Source: UBA2108 sp002713215 (GTDB lineage: Bacteria > Bacteroidota > Bacteroidia > Flavobacteriales_G > Salibacteraceae). From it: 31,041 nt of DNA. This document shows positions 24,224-31,041 of the stretch, piece after piece. Each line of letters opens with the position of its first letter. Position 1 is the first letter of the stretch. The notes beneath the pieces were generated by a model. That model was not told the origin of the DNA. It saw only the letters and a list, made by a program, of their open reading frames with translations, and made no database searches. The stretch is from NCBI GenBank assembly GCA_937891015.1, contig CALAPY010000007.1, positions 1-31,041 of the forward strand, read 5' to 3'. A program made the position numbers and the translations under genes.

Positions 24224-24240
24224 TTTCGCAAAACAATGAA

Positions 24241-24693
24241 ATGAAAACTTTATTTACATTAATTCTCGCAACATGTATCAGCTTCTCTGCCAGCGCAGGA
24301 GGCGAAGCAAAAAAAATTCACCAGAAGTATTCCAGTAAAGATGGCGTGGTCTCCATGAGTCTTTCAAAGGAAATTATGGACGCTTTCGACGTCGACTTTG
24401 ATTGGAAGGAAACCATGAAAAACTTCAAAGGCGATTTTTCAAGTGTACAAGTGCTTATAGTGGATAACAACAACGAAATCAAAAACTCTTCGGATGATAT
24501 ATTGAAACAACTCAAGCTAATGGGATACAAACTCATTGACATGGAAGATTCTGATGAAGATGTAGTTGTATTCACAGACAAAAAGAAAAAGAAATTTAAT
24601 GAAATCCATATGCTGTCCAGAGGGAAGGAAGGGGCAGTATTAATCTCGATTTACGGATCATTTGTAATCTCGAACAAAGCAAATCTTCAATGA
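24241..24693 (+). CDS. DUF4252 exported protein
   Basis: A 150-residue protein from the ATG at 24241, starting with a signal peptide (MKTLFTLILATCISFSASA). The mature domain, KYSSKDGVVSMSLSKEIMDAF ... LKLMGYKLIDMEDSDEDVVVF ... KFNEIHMLSRGKEGAVLISIYGSF, follows the DUF4252 pattern. DUF4252 proteins are periplasmic or lipoproteins of unknown function found near envelope-stress genes. Its stop overlaps the PadR start by four bases (ATGA). An in-frame ATG at 24187 is rejected because it precedes the promoter. Confidence 0.82.
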   Translation: MKTLFTLILATCISFSASAGGEAKKIHQKYSSKDGVVSMSLSKEIMDAFDVDFDWKETMKNFKGDFSSVQVLIVDNNNEIKNSSDDILKQLKLMGYKLIDMEDSDEDVVVFTDKKKKKFNEIHMLSRGKEGAVLISIYGSFVISNKANLQ

Positions 24694-25019
24694 ACATTGA
24701 AAACGTAAAAGCGCAAATGCGCAAAGGAATTTTAGAATTGTGTATTCTAAGTATTCTGGACAAGGGCGAAGCCTATCCTTCTGATATATTAAAAGAATTG
24801 AAGGAGTCGAAACTAATCGTTGTAGAAGGAACCCTCTATCCTCTTCTCAACAGGCTTAAAAACTCAGGACTACTGACCTACCGATGGGAAGAAAGTACGT
24901 CCGGTCCACCCAGAAAATACTACCAGGCAACCGAACTCGGCAAAAGCTTTGCAAGCGAAATGGAAAATACCTGGGACAACCTTCACGAAGCCGTACAAAA
25001 AATTAGAAAAAAGAAATAA
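24690..25019 (+). CDS. PadR family transcriptional regulator
   Basis: A 109-residue winged-helix regulator of the short PadR type: QMRKGILELCILSILDKGEAYPSDI at the start, EGTLYPLLNRLKNSGLLTYRWE wing, and SGPPRKYYQATELGK before the last helix that dimerises the protein. It probably represses its own operon. Translation is coupled to the DUF4252 gene, and the PspC gene starts 19 bases later, so all three form one unit of the kind common in Bacteroidota. Confidence 0.92.
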   Translation: MNIENVKAQMRKGILELCILSILDKGEAYPSDILKELKESKLIVVEGTLYPLLNRLKNSGLLTYRWEESTSGPPRKYYQATELGKSFASEMENTWDNLHEAVQKIRKKK

Positions 25020-25038
25020 GGAATAACACCCAAAGACG

Positions 25039-27177
25039 ATGAATAAAACAGTTACAATAAACATTAGCGGTCTTATCTTCAACATTGACGAAGAAGCATA
25101 CAGCAAGCTCCAAAAATACCTTGCTACCATTGAGAGTTATTTCAAAAACGCGGAAGGCGGTAATGAAATCATGACCGATATTGAAGGGCGTATTGCTGAA
25201 ATGTTTTCAGAACGAATTTCGGATCGAAAAGAGGTTGTTTCTATGACCGATGTGGACGCAATGATTGCCACCATGGGTCAACCTGAAGACTTTGTTGATG
25301 AAGAAACAAAGGAAGAAAATGCCCGCAATTCTGAAAAAGAAAACACAACTTCAGAAGAAGAAACTGAGTCTCAGGAAACGAGAGAAACCCAATACAACAA
25401 TTATGATCGTGGAAGTCGAAGGTTTTACCGAGACCCGGATGGAAGAATTGTTGGAGGGGTGTGTTCTGGTATAGGTTACTATTTCGGTATCGATCCGGTA
25501 ATTATTCGCCTGCTATTTGTGATAGCAGTGGTTTTAGGCTTTTCAGGGATTATCGTTTATATCCTTTTCTGGATCATTACACCCAAAGCCATAACCAGGG
25601 CCGAAAAACTGCAGATGAAGGGCCGAAAGGTAAACATTGAGAACATCAAACAAACCGTAAAAGATGAAGCCAACGAAGTAAAAAAAAATTTCAAGAATTT
25701 TGAAGGACAAGTAGAACAGTACGTCCAGACAGATACCGGACGTCGGATTGAAAATTTCTTCCACTCCTTCTTTTCCTTTATAGGTAATATTCTTGTCAAT
25801 GTCATACGGTTTCTTGGCAAATTTCTGGGCCTCATTCTCATACTTGTAAGTGGATTTTTTCTCTTTTTTCTTTCCTTGTCAATAGTTGGTATTGCATCAT
25901 GGGACGGTCCATTTATGTTTGGATCTAATGGGTTTTCCCTAAGTGGTGCTGAAGTTAGCAACCTAATATTTACAAACGACTGGGCGGGTTATTTCTTCTC
26001 ATTTGGATCTGCGTTATTCTTTGGAATCCCGCTCGTCTTTCTACTAATTGTTGGTTTTAAAATCCTGGTTGGTATCAAAAGCAACAATCGATACCTGGGA
26101 TGGGGCCTTGGAGGTTTGTGGTTTCTTGGAATTATTCTGCTGGTTATAGGTAGTTCAAGTATTGCACGTGATTTTACCAAGGTAGAACGAAGCACCCGAA
26201 CCGTTGCTCTTCCTCCCACTTTTGCCGACACGGTTAATGTATCTGTCAACCTCGATCAAATACCGTTGAATGCATTTCCAACGTCTCCCGATGATTTTCT
26301 GAACCTTATGAAAATTGACGACAAGGCTATGTATTTCAGTAACGTTAAACTTAATGTAACGGAAAGTCAATCGGATTCAATACTTGTAAGTGTAGAACAG
26401 AAGAGTAGAGCAGGAAGCATTAAAGAGGCTTTAATTAATGCCGAAAAAATTGGATACTCCTACTCCATTGATGGCAACGAAATTATTTTTGATCCCTACT
26501 TTACCATTCCAATTACAGATCAATACCGTTACCAGGAAGTATTCCTGAATATTTCGATTCCTATTGGTAAAACCGTGTATCTGGGCAACGATTGTGAGTG
26601 GATCATTTATGACATTAAAAATGTTTCGAATACCTACGATCGCAACATGGCTGGAAATTATTGGACCATGACCGAAAACGGACTTCAATGTTTGCATTGC
26701 AACTTCGAGTGTTATAAATGTCCAAGTTCCAACAGTACTCAAGATCTGAATTCCATGAGCGTAAGAGAATTAAAAACCAAACTCTATGAAACGGCAAACA
26801 GGATAGAACTTGAACGCCTTGAGTTTGAAAAAAGGATGAACAAAAAACGAGTTCTTTTTGAGAAGCAGATCATCAGGATGGAGAAAAAAATTAAGAATAC
26901 AAGTAACGAAACCAAACTACTGGAATACAAATTGAAGTTGGAAGAGCTGGAATCGAACATGAAAATTGAATTGAAAAAGGCACAGTTGGAATTTGACAGT
27001 CAACTAAGGGATTTTGAAGTAATGATGCAAGAAATTGAAGAAACCATAGAAAGGAACTATCCGGAAGAAAAAGAAGAGAAAAAAACCAGTCATTGGGACG
27101 AAGGTGAATCTGATGCTTCCACTTCATCAGTGTTAACTCGTCTTTCATTTCCTTCACCCTTTAGAATTTTATCCTAA
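25039..27177 (+). CDS. PspC domain membrane protein with C-terminal coiled coil
   Basis: A 712-residue inner-membrane protein. Residues 1-88 form a small domain typical of PspC fusions in Bacteroidota (VTINISGLIFNIDEEAYSKL, MIATMGQPEDF). The PspC domain is at about 128-184 (RFYRDPDGRIVGGVCSGIGY). Further transmembrane helices lie at about 245-290, 315-340 and 350-375. A periplasmic beta-rich region follows, with a CxxC-x3-CxxC cluster at Cys551, 554, 558 and 561, then a long Glu/Lys-rich coiled coil (about 575-690). Relatives take part in the phage-shock/envelope-stress response. It is last in the PadR operon and followed by a terminator. Confidence 0.9.
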   Translation: MNKTVTINISGLIFNIDEEAYSKLQKYLATIESYFKNAEGGNEIMTDIEGRIAEMFSERISDRKEVVSMTDVDAMIATMGQPEDFVDEETKEENARNSEKENTTSEEETESQETRETQYNNYDRGSRRFYRDPDGRIVGGVCSGIGYYFGIDPVIIRLLFVIAVVLGFSGIIVYILFWIITPKAITRAEKLQMKGRKVNIENIKQTVKDEANEVKKNFKNFEGQVEQYVQTDTGRRIENFFHSFFSFIGNILVNVIRFLGKFLGLILILVSGFFLFFLSLSIVGIASWDGPFMFGSNGFSLSGAEVSNLIFTNDWAGYFFSFGSALFFGIPLVFLLIVGFKILVGIKSNNRYLGWGLGGLWFLGIILLVIGSSSIARDFTKVERSTRTVALPPTFADTVNVSVNLDQIPLNAFPTSPDDFLNLMKIDDKAMYFSNVKLNVTESQSDSILVSVEQKSRAGSIKEALINAEKIGYSYSIDGNEIIFDPYFTIPITDQYRYQEVFLNISIPIGKTVYLGNDCEWIIYDIKNVSNTYDRNMAGNYWTMTENGLQCLHCNFECYKCPSSNSTQDLNSMSVRELKTKLYETANRIELERLEFEKRMNKKRVLFEKQIIRMEKKIKNTSNETKLLEYKLKLEELESNMKIELKKAQLEFDSQLRDFEVMMQEIEETIERNYPEEKEEKKTSHWDEGESDASTSSVLTRLSFPSPFRILS

Positions 27178-27213
27178 AAGCGAATTAGATACTATATTCT
27201 ATAAGGGTTTTTC

Positions 27214-27257
27214 AAAAAAGCATCAGGACCATCCCTCTGGTTTTGGTGCTTTTTTTC
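27214..27257 (+). terminator. Intrinsic terminator after the PspC gene
   Basis: AAAAAAGCATCA (27214-27225) pairs with TGGTGCTTTTTT (27244-27255) with a single G-U pair, loop of 18 bases, followed by T residues. It ends where the promoter of the next gene begins. Confidence 0.8.
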
Positions 27258-27258
27258 T

Positions 27259-27266
27259 TACTTTTG
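27259..27266 (+). promoter_or_regulatory. Candidate -7 box of the E1 dehydrogenase gene
   Basis: TACTTTTG matches TAnnTTTG and lies directly after the terminator stem. It would give a leader of about 80 bases to the ATG at 27355; the ATG at 27280 would have almost no leader. Confidence 0.5.
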
Positions 27267-27354
27267 CGGTCCCCAAAAAATGAAGGCATCCTTCGTTTTT
27301 TCAGGCGTATTCGTTGTTTCAACTTTTGAATACTCCAACTTTAAGAAAACGGTT

Positions 27355-29775
27355 ATGGCAGAGGTTACAGAAGTAGTTGAGGAAAAGGCAAAAATTCCAA
27401 AGGAGGCCCGAGAAGAAATTCTAAATGACTATCGTTTAGCGGTAGTTAGTAGAGAAACCAGCTTGCTCGGTAGAAGAGAAGTTCTTACCGGAAAAGCAAA
27501 ATTTGGAATCTTTGGTGATGGTAAAGAAATTGCCCAAATTGCTTTGGCCAAACAATTCAAAGAAGGAGATTGGAGAAGCGGATACTACCGCGACCAAACT
27601 TTTATGATGGCGGCCGGCTTACTTACCGTTCAGGAGTTTTTTGCACAACTATATGCTCACCCATCTGTTGATGCGGACCCCGCTTCTGCCGGGCGTCAAA
27701 TGAATGGACATTTTGCCACTCGTTTTATTGATGAAAATGGAAATTGGAAAAACCAAACTAAATTCAAAAATGTATCTGCCGATGTTTCTCCAACAGCGGG
27801 CCAAATGCCTCGTTTGCTTGGCCTGGCTTACGCAAGTACATTTTACAAGCAGAACAAAGGATTGGCAGAACATTCCAAAAACTTTTCGAACCAGGGTTCA
27901 GAAGTTGCTTTTGGTACCATAGGGGATGCCAGTACTTCGGAAGGTGTATTCTGGGAAGCGATAAATGCTGCCGGCGTATTAAGCGTTCCACTGGTAATGT
28001 CAGTTTGGGATGACGGACATGGCATTTCAGTTCCAAAGAAATACCAGACCACGAAAGAAAGCATTTCAGAAGCATTGGCCGGGTTCCAAAGGCAGGAAGG
28101 AACCAACGGCTACGAAATATTTAAGGTAAAAGGCTGGGATTACCGAAATCTTTTGCTCACCTACGATAAAGCTGTTGCCATTGCCAGGGATCAGCATGTA
28201 CCCGTGTTGGTTCACGTAGAAGAAGTTACTCAACCCCAAGGTCACTCCACCTCGGGTTCGCACGAAAGATACAAATCCAAAGAAAGGCTTACCTGGGAAT
28301 TGGAGTATGATGGTATTGCTCAATTCAAGAAATGGATTCTGGAAATTGGTGCTGCTACCGAAGCAGAATTAGATGAAATTCACAATACCGCCAAAAAAGA
28401 AGTTAGAGAAGGCAAAAAAGCTGCCTGGGACGCCTTTGTTCAATCGGTTAAAACCGAACACGACGAAGCAGTGAACCTATTAACCAATTTGGCAGGTAAC
28501 TCACCAAACAAGGTATTTATTGAAAAACAAATTAGTACCCTAAAGGCCTCTACTGAACCAGAACGTAAAGTCATTTACGAAGCGGTGAAAAGAAGTTTGA
28601 GGTATACTCGTGGAGAGCAACAAGCGGCAAAAGATGAGCTCGTAAGTTGGTTGGACAAACAGGATGAATTGAATCACGATCGGTATAGCAGCAAACTATA
28701 CGAATCGGATGACACCTCTGCGTTAAACGTTAACCCGGTTGATGCGGATTATGCTGAAGACAAGCTGGTTGATGGAAGAGAAATTCTAAAAGCCAATTTC
28801 GATTCCATTTTGAGCAATAAACCCGAAGTATTGATCTTTGGCGAGGATTCTGGAAAAATTGGTGGAGTAAATCAGGGACTTGAAGGGCTACAGGACAAAC
28901 ATGGAGTACTTCGGGTATTTGATACCGGAATTAGAGAAAATACCATTATTGGTCAGGCCATTGGTTTATCCATGAGAGGACTTCGTCCAATTGCTGAAAT
29001 CCAGTACCTCGACTACCTGCACTACGCTATTCAGATCATTAGCGATGATTTAGCGACCGTACAATACAGAAGCAAAGGAGGACAAAAGGCTCCCGTTATT
29101 ATTCGAACACGAGGGCACCGACTAGAGGGTGTTTGGCACAGTGGTTCTCCAATGGGAATGATTTTAAACGCCGTTCGGGGAGTTTATGTTTGTGTACCCC
29201 GAAACATGACCCAGGCAGCTGGATTTTACAACACAATTCTTGATTCGGAAGAACCTGCAATAATAATTGAATCGCTAAACGGATACCGACTGAAGGAGAA
29301 AATGCCTTCTAATATCGGAGAATTCAAGGTTCCATTGGGGCAACCGGAAATTATACAAGAAGGGAATGATATTACAGTGGTAACCTATGGTTCAATGGTG
29401 AGAATGGTTGAAGAAACTGCCAAACAATTGAACGAAGTAGGTATCTCCATTGAAATTATTGATGTTCAAACCCTGCTTCCGTTCGACATTGATGAAATGA
29501 TTGTTGAATCATTGAGTAAAACCAATAGAATTCTTTTTGTTGATGAGGACGTACCTGGAGGTGCTTCTGCATTTATGATGCAGCAAGTACTTGAAAAGCA
29601 GGGTGGATATCAACTTTTGGATGCCGACCCAAAAACGCTTACGGCCAAGGAACACCGACCTGCGTATGGCTCCGATGGTGACTATTTTTCTAAACCAAGC
29701 CTCGAAGATATTTTTGACGCTGCTTATGAAATAATGAGCGAATCAGACCCGAATAAATTCCCGACCATCTACTAA
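27355..29775 (+). CDS. Fused 2-oxoacid dehydrogenase E1 (alpha + beta)
   Basis: An 806-residue thiamine diphosphate enzyme that carries both E1 subunits in one chain, the form common in Bacteroidota. The alpha half (about 1-450) has the ThDP/Mg motif GDASTSEGVFWEAINAAG and WDDGHGISVP; the beta half (about 465-806) has EVLIFGEDSGKIGGVNQGLE, FDTGIRENTIIGQAIGLSMR, and VDVQTLLPFD-like IDVQTLLPFDIDEM. It decarboxylates a 2-oxoacid (branched-chain or pyruvate-type) and passes the acyl group to lipoyl-E2; the substrate cannot be read from sequence. No E2 or E3 gene is adjacent. The ATG at 27355 gives the usual N-terminus. Confidence 0.92.
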   Translation: MAEVTEVVEEKAKIPKEAREEILNDYRLAVVSRETSLLGRREVLTGKAKFGIFGDGKEIAQIALAKQFKEGDWRSGYYRDQTFMMAAGLLTVQEFFAQLYAHPSVDADPASAGRQMNGHFATRFIDENGNWKNQTKFKNVSADVSPTAGQMPRLLGLAYASTFYKQNKGLAEHSKNFSNQGSEVAFGTIGDASTSEGVFWEAINAAGVLSVPLVMSVWDDGHGISVPKKYQTTKESISEALAGFQRQEGTNGYEIFKVKGWDYRNLLLTYDKAVAIARDQHVPVLVHVEEVTQPQGHSTSGSHERYKSKERLTWELEYDGIAQFKKWILEIGAATEAELDEIHNTAKKEVREGKKAAWDAFVQSVKTEHDEAVNLLTNLAGNSPNKVFIEKQISTLKASTEPERKVIYEAVKRSLRYTRGEQQAAKDELVSWLDKQDELNHDRYSSKLYESDDTSALNVNPVDADYAEDKLVDGREILKANFDSILSNKPEVLIFGEDSGKIGGVNQGLEGLQDKHGVLRVFDTGIRENTIIGQAIGLSMRGLRPIAEIQYLDYLHYAIQIISDDLATVQYRSKGGQKAPVIIRTRGHRLEGVWHSGSPMGMILNAVRGVYVCVPRNMTQAAGFYNTILDSEEPAIIIESLNGYRLKEKMPSNIGEFKVPLGQPEIIQEGNDITVVTYGSMVRMVEETAKQLNEVGISIEIIDVQTLLPFDIDEMIVESLSKTNRILFVDEDVPGGASAFMMQQVLEKQGGYQLLDADPKTLTAKEHRPAYGSDGDYFSKPSLEDIFDAAYEIMSESDPNKFPTIY

Positions 29776-29782
29776 ATGCTTT

Positions 29783-30265
29783 ATGCGATACCTTAAACTA
29801 CTAATCTTCATCCCCTTATTGGGCGTGATGATTACTTCCTGTGAACACAAACCCAGCCTCAACAACTACAGTTGGATGTTGGGAGATTGGGAATTCCCTG
29901 GAAAAGACACACTAACCTTTGAAACCTGGGATAGAATTTCTGACACTTTATTTGAGGGGTATAATTTTAAAGTACATGATTCGGATACCATGATTAAGGA
30001 ACACCTTTGGTTGGAAAGTCGGGATGGTAAAATCATCCTTTCTGCCAAGGTATTTGGGCACAACGAAGATCGCAGAATCTTCTTTGATTTGGCACTTAAA
30101 AATCTAAAGGTTGCCCGATTCGAAAATCACAACCACGATTTTCCCACCGTAATAGAATATCATAAAACCGGGCACCATTACATGGAAGTGAAGGTGAAGA
30201 ATGAAGAGTATGGTCTACCACCAATTATAATGCAAAAGTTAAATGAAAAGGGAGAATTAGAATGA
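29783..30265 (+). CDS. DUF6265-like lipoprotein
   Basis: A 160-residue lipoprotein (lipobox MITSC, Cys20). The mature part is a beta-rich domain with WMLGDWEFPGKDTLTFETW, LWLESRDGKIILSAKVFG and FENHNHDFPTVIEY, matching the conserved order of DUF6265 (FENPxHDFPxxIxY). It is probably lipocalin-like and envelope-located; function unknown. It starts seven bases after the E1 gene and is likely co-transcribed with it. Confidence 0.75.
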   Translation: MRYLKLLIFIPLLGVMITSCEHKPSLNNYSWMLGDWEFPGKDTLTFETWDRISDTLFEGYNFKVHDSDTMIKEHLWLESRDGKIILSAKVFGHNEDRRIFFDLALKNLKVARFENHNHDFPTVIEYHKTGHHYMEVKVKNEEYGLPPIIMQKLNEKGELE

Positions 30266-30345
30266 TCTGTTTTGTATAACTGTACCATACAGCTCTTTTA
30301 TTGTAGACTCCAAATTCAAACCAAAAAAATTGTCCCTGCGTTTTA

Positions 30346-30630
30346 GGGCTGCTACATCCGTTATAAAAATAGGTGTAGCCACTTCTGGAGAAAATTAACG
30401 TGTAGCAGGGTAATTTTTTTTGTTGTGTAGCCATACTTTTTTTTAAAAAGCGGCTACACCCCCGTGAAAAAAGCGTAGCCATACTTTTTTTTAGAAGTGC
30501 TACACCTTTTTGAAAAGAAAGTGTAGCCAATTTTTTTTAAAAACAACCCGTAGCAGGGTGGTTTGGGTGTGGCTACACATGGCGGGAACAAGGAGTGTAG
30601 CCAATTTTTGCAAAAAACAGGGTGTAGCCA
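30346..30630. repeat. Cluster of GTGTAGCC/GGCTACAC inverted repeats
   Basis: About twelve copies of a GTGTAGC(C)-type word occur in 285 bases, in both orientations: forward at 30373, 30401, 30425, 30474, 30521, 30551, 30595 and 30622; reverse at 30351, 30452, 30499 and 30571. Facing copies form hairpins; the best is 30425-30432 with 30452-30459 (8 bp perfect). T-runs (TTTTTTTT) follow most forward copies. GTAGCAGGGT occurs twice (30402, 30551). Confidence 0.85.
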
Positions 30631-30715
30631 TTTTCATTTTAGATGATTTTATATTTCCTTAAAAAAATGAGGGCACCATTTAAAATTTATGTTGGCTAAC
30701 GTATTTTTTTTAAAG

Positions 30716-30827
30716 CAAGGTGGTAGTTGGTGTTAAAATAAGTTTGGTCGGACTCAAATGCTCTGTTACAAGTTGCATTTTACATTTTTTGGCTATCGTT
30801 CAAAAAATAAAAACCAACCACACCTTG
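30716..30827. repeat. Long interrupted inverted repeat
   Basis: CAAGGTG (30716-30722) and GTTGGT (30726-30731) pair with CACCTTG (30821-30827) and ACCAAC (30813-30818), giving 13 base pairs with a 3/2 internal loop. Inside lies a second stem, AAATGC (30756-30761) with GCATTT (30775-30780). It could be a structured RNA or a recombination-type site. Confidence 0.55.
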
Positions 30828-30921
30828 TTTATATAGGAGCAAGCATTAAAAAAGCCTGTCTTGATCTTACCAAAGCGAGAATACACCAACTCCAATTACA
30901 CAAATAACAAAACGGTGAATA

Positions 30922-31041
30922 AAAATCTGCTTGCGATAACTACAGCAGATAAAACCTGCTTACGATAACTACAGCAGATAAAATCTGCTTGCGATAACTA
31001 CAGCAGATAAAACCTGCTTACGATAACTACAGCAGATAAAA
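30922..31041 (+). repeat. 29-bp tandem repeat with alternating variants, truncated by window edge
   Basis: Four complete copies with exact 29-base period start their CTGCTT core at 30927, 30956, 30985 and 31014, and the array runs to the last base. Copies alternate between variant A (ATCTGCTTGCGATAAC) and variant B (ACCTGCTTACGATAAC), making a 58-base higher-order period. In variant A, ATCTGCT pairs perfectly with AGCAGAT across a 12-base loop; variant B has one mismatch. There are no spacers, so this is not a CRISPR. Confidence 0.93.

Larger units (their letters stand above)
30266..31041. other. Gene-free tract with three repeat structures
   Basis: No protein gene is supported. An open frame of 101 codons on the minus strand (30225-30530) is made of repeat-derived words (SMATL, GCS) and overlaps the preceding gene, so it is judged spurious. 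The tract holds the GTGTAGCC hairpin cluster (30346-30630), a long stem (30716-30827) and a 29-bp tandem array (30922-31041), each listed separately. Confidence 0.7.

Noticed and set aside
30225..30530. 101-codon open frame on the minus strand
   Set aside because: Made from the GTGTAGCC repeats, overlaps the 3' end of the lipoprotein gene and has no protein-like pattern; spurious.
30716..30827. Integron attC site
   Set aside because: The arms lack the RYYYAAC/GTTRRRY core sites and no integrase or cassette is visible.
30922..31041. Possible CRISPR array
   Set aside because: Units follow each other directly without spacers; tandem repeat instead.

Overview
The window looks like a chromosomal stretch of a member of the Bacteroidota, probably Flavobacteriales. 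It has moderately low GC. Several candidate promoters carry the Bacteroidota -7 box TAnnTTTG. Two secreted proteins end in type IX secretion (T9SS) sorting domains, several lipoproteins start with short lipoboxes, and lineage-typical families are present: GldL/GldM-like, YtxJ, DUF2807, DUF4252, a fused 2-oxoacid dehydrogenase E1, and PadR + PspC. No tRNA, rRNA, insertion sequence, CRISPR or complete prophage was seen.

Layout. 1-2.5 kb: 3' end of a diadenylate cyclase, a sorbosone dehydrogenase-like lipoprotein (-) and a DUF2807 adhesin-like protein (+). 2.5-6.5 kb (-): a giant PNGase F-like protein with an inserted LamG domain and T9SS tail, followed one base later by a DUF4442 protein. 6.6-8.8 kb (+): tight operon of a lipoprotein, a redoxin whose catalytic cysteines are replaced, and a DUF2797 protein that also lacks most expected cysteines. 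8.8-13.2 kb (-): YtxJ/DUF547 pair, a heptamer tandem repeat, a DoxX-like membrane protein, and a coupled YiiX-like hydrolase/DHH phosphoesterase pair. 13.3-15.2 kb (+): type II sulfide:quinone oxidoreductase and nucleoside diphosphate kinase with a clear terminator. 15.2-17.7 kb: a nested inverted-repeat element, then (-) an SPFH protein, a cysteine-rich Crp/Fnr regulator and a small membrane protein. 17.8-18.9 kb: a phage-style divergent regulator pair (Cro-like/XRE-like) around a palindromic operator, plus a 125-residue orphan. 19-20.7 kb: two tiny membrane proteins and a protein that joins two GldL-like hairpins to a GldM-like periplasmic region in one chain. 20.8-24 kb (-): T9SS-exported beta-propeller and two unknown envelope proteins. 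24.2-27.2 kb (+): DUF4252-PadR-PspC envelope-stress-type operon with terminator. 27.3-30.3 kb (+): fused 2-oxoacid dehydrogenase E1 and a DUF6265-like lipoprotein. 30.3-31.04 kb: no gene; three different repeat/hairpin structures, the last a 29-bp tandem array running off the window.

Most genes are housekeeping or envelope functions. The most unusual items are the GldL/GldM-like fusion, together with a decayed 45-bp piece of a second copy in the intergenic region 2 kb away; the redoxin without catalytic cysteines; and the hairpin-repeat tract at the right end. Family names come from recognising motifs by eye, not from database searches.
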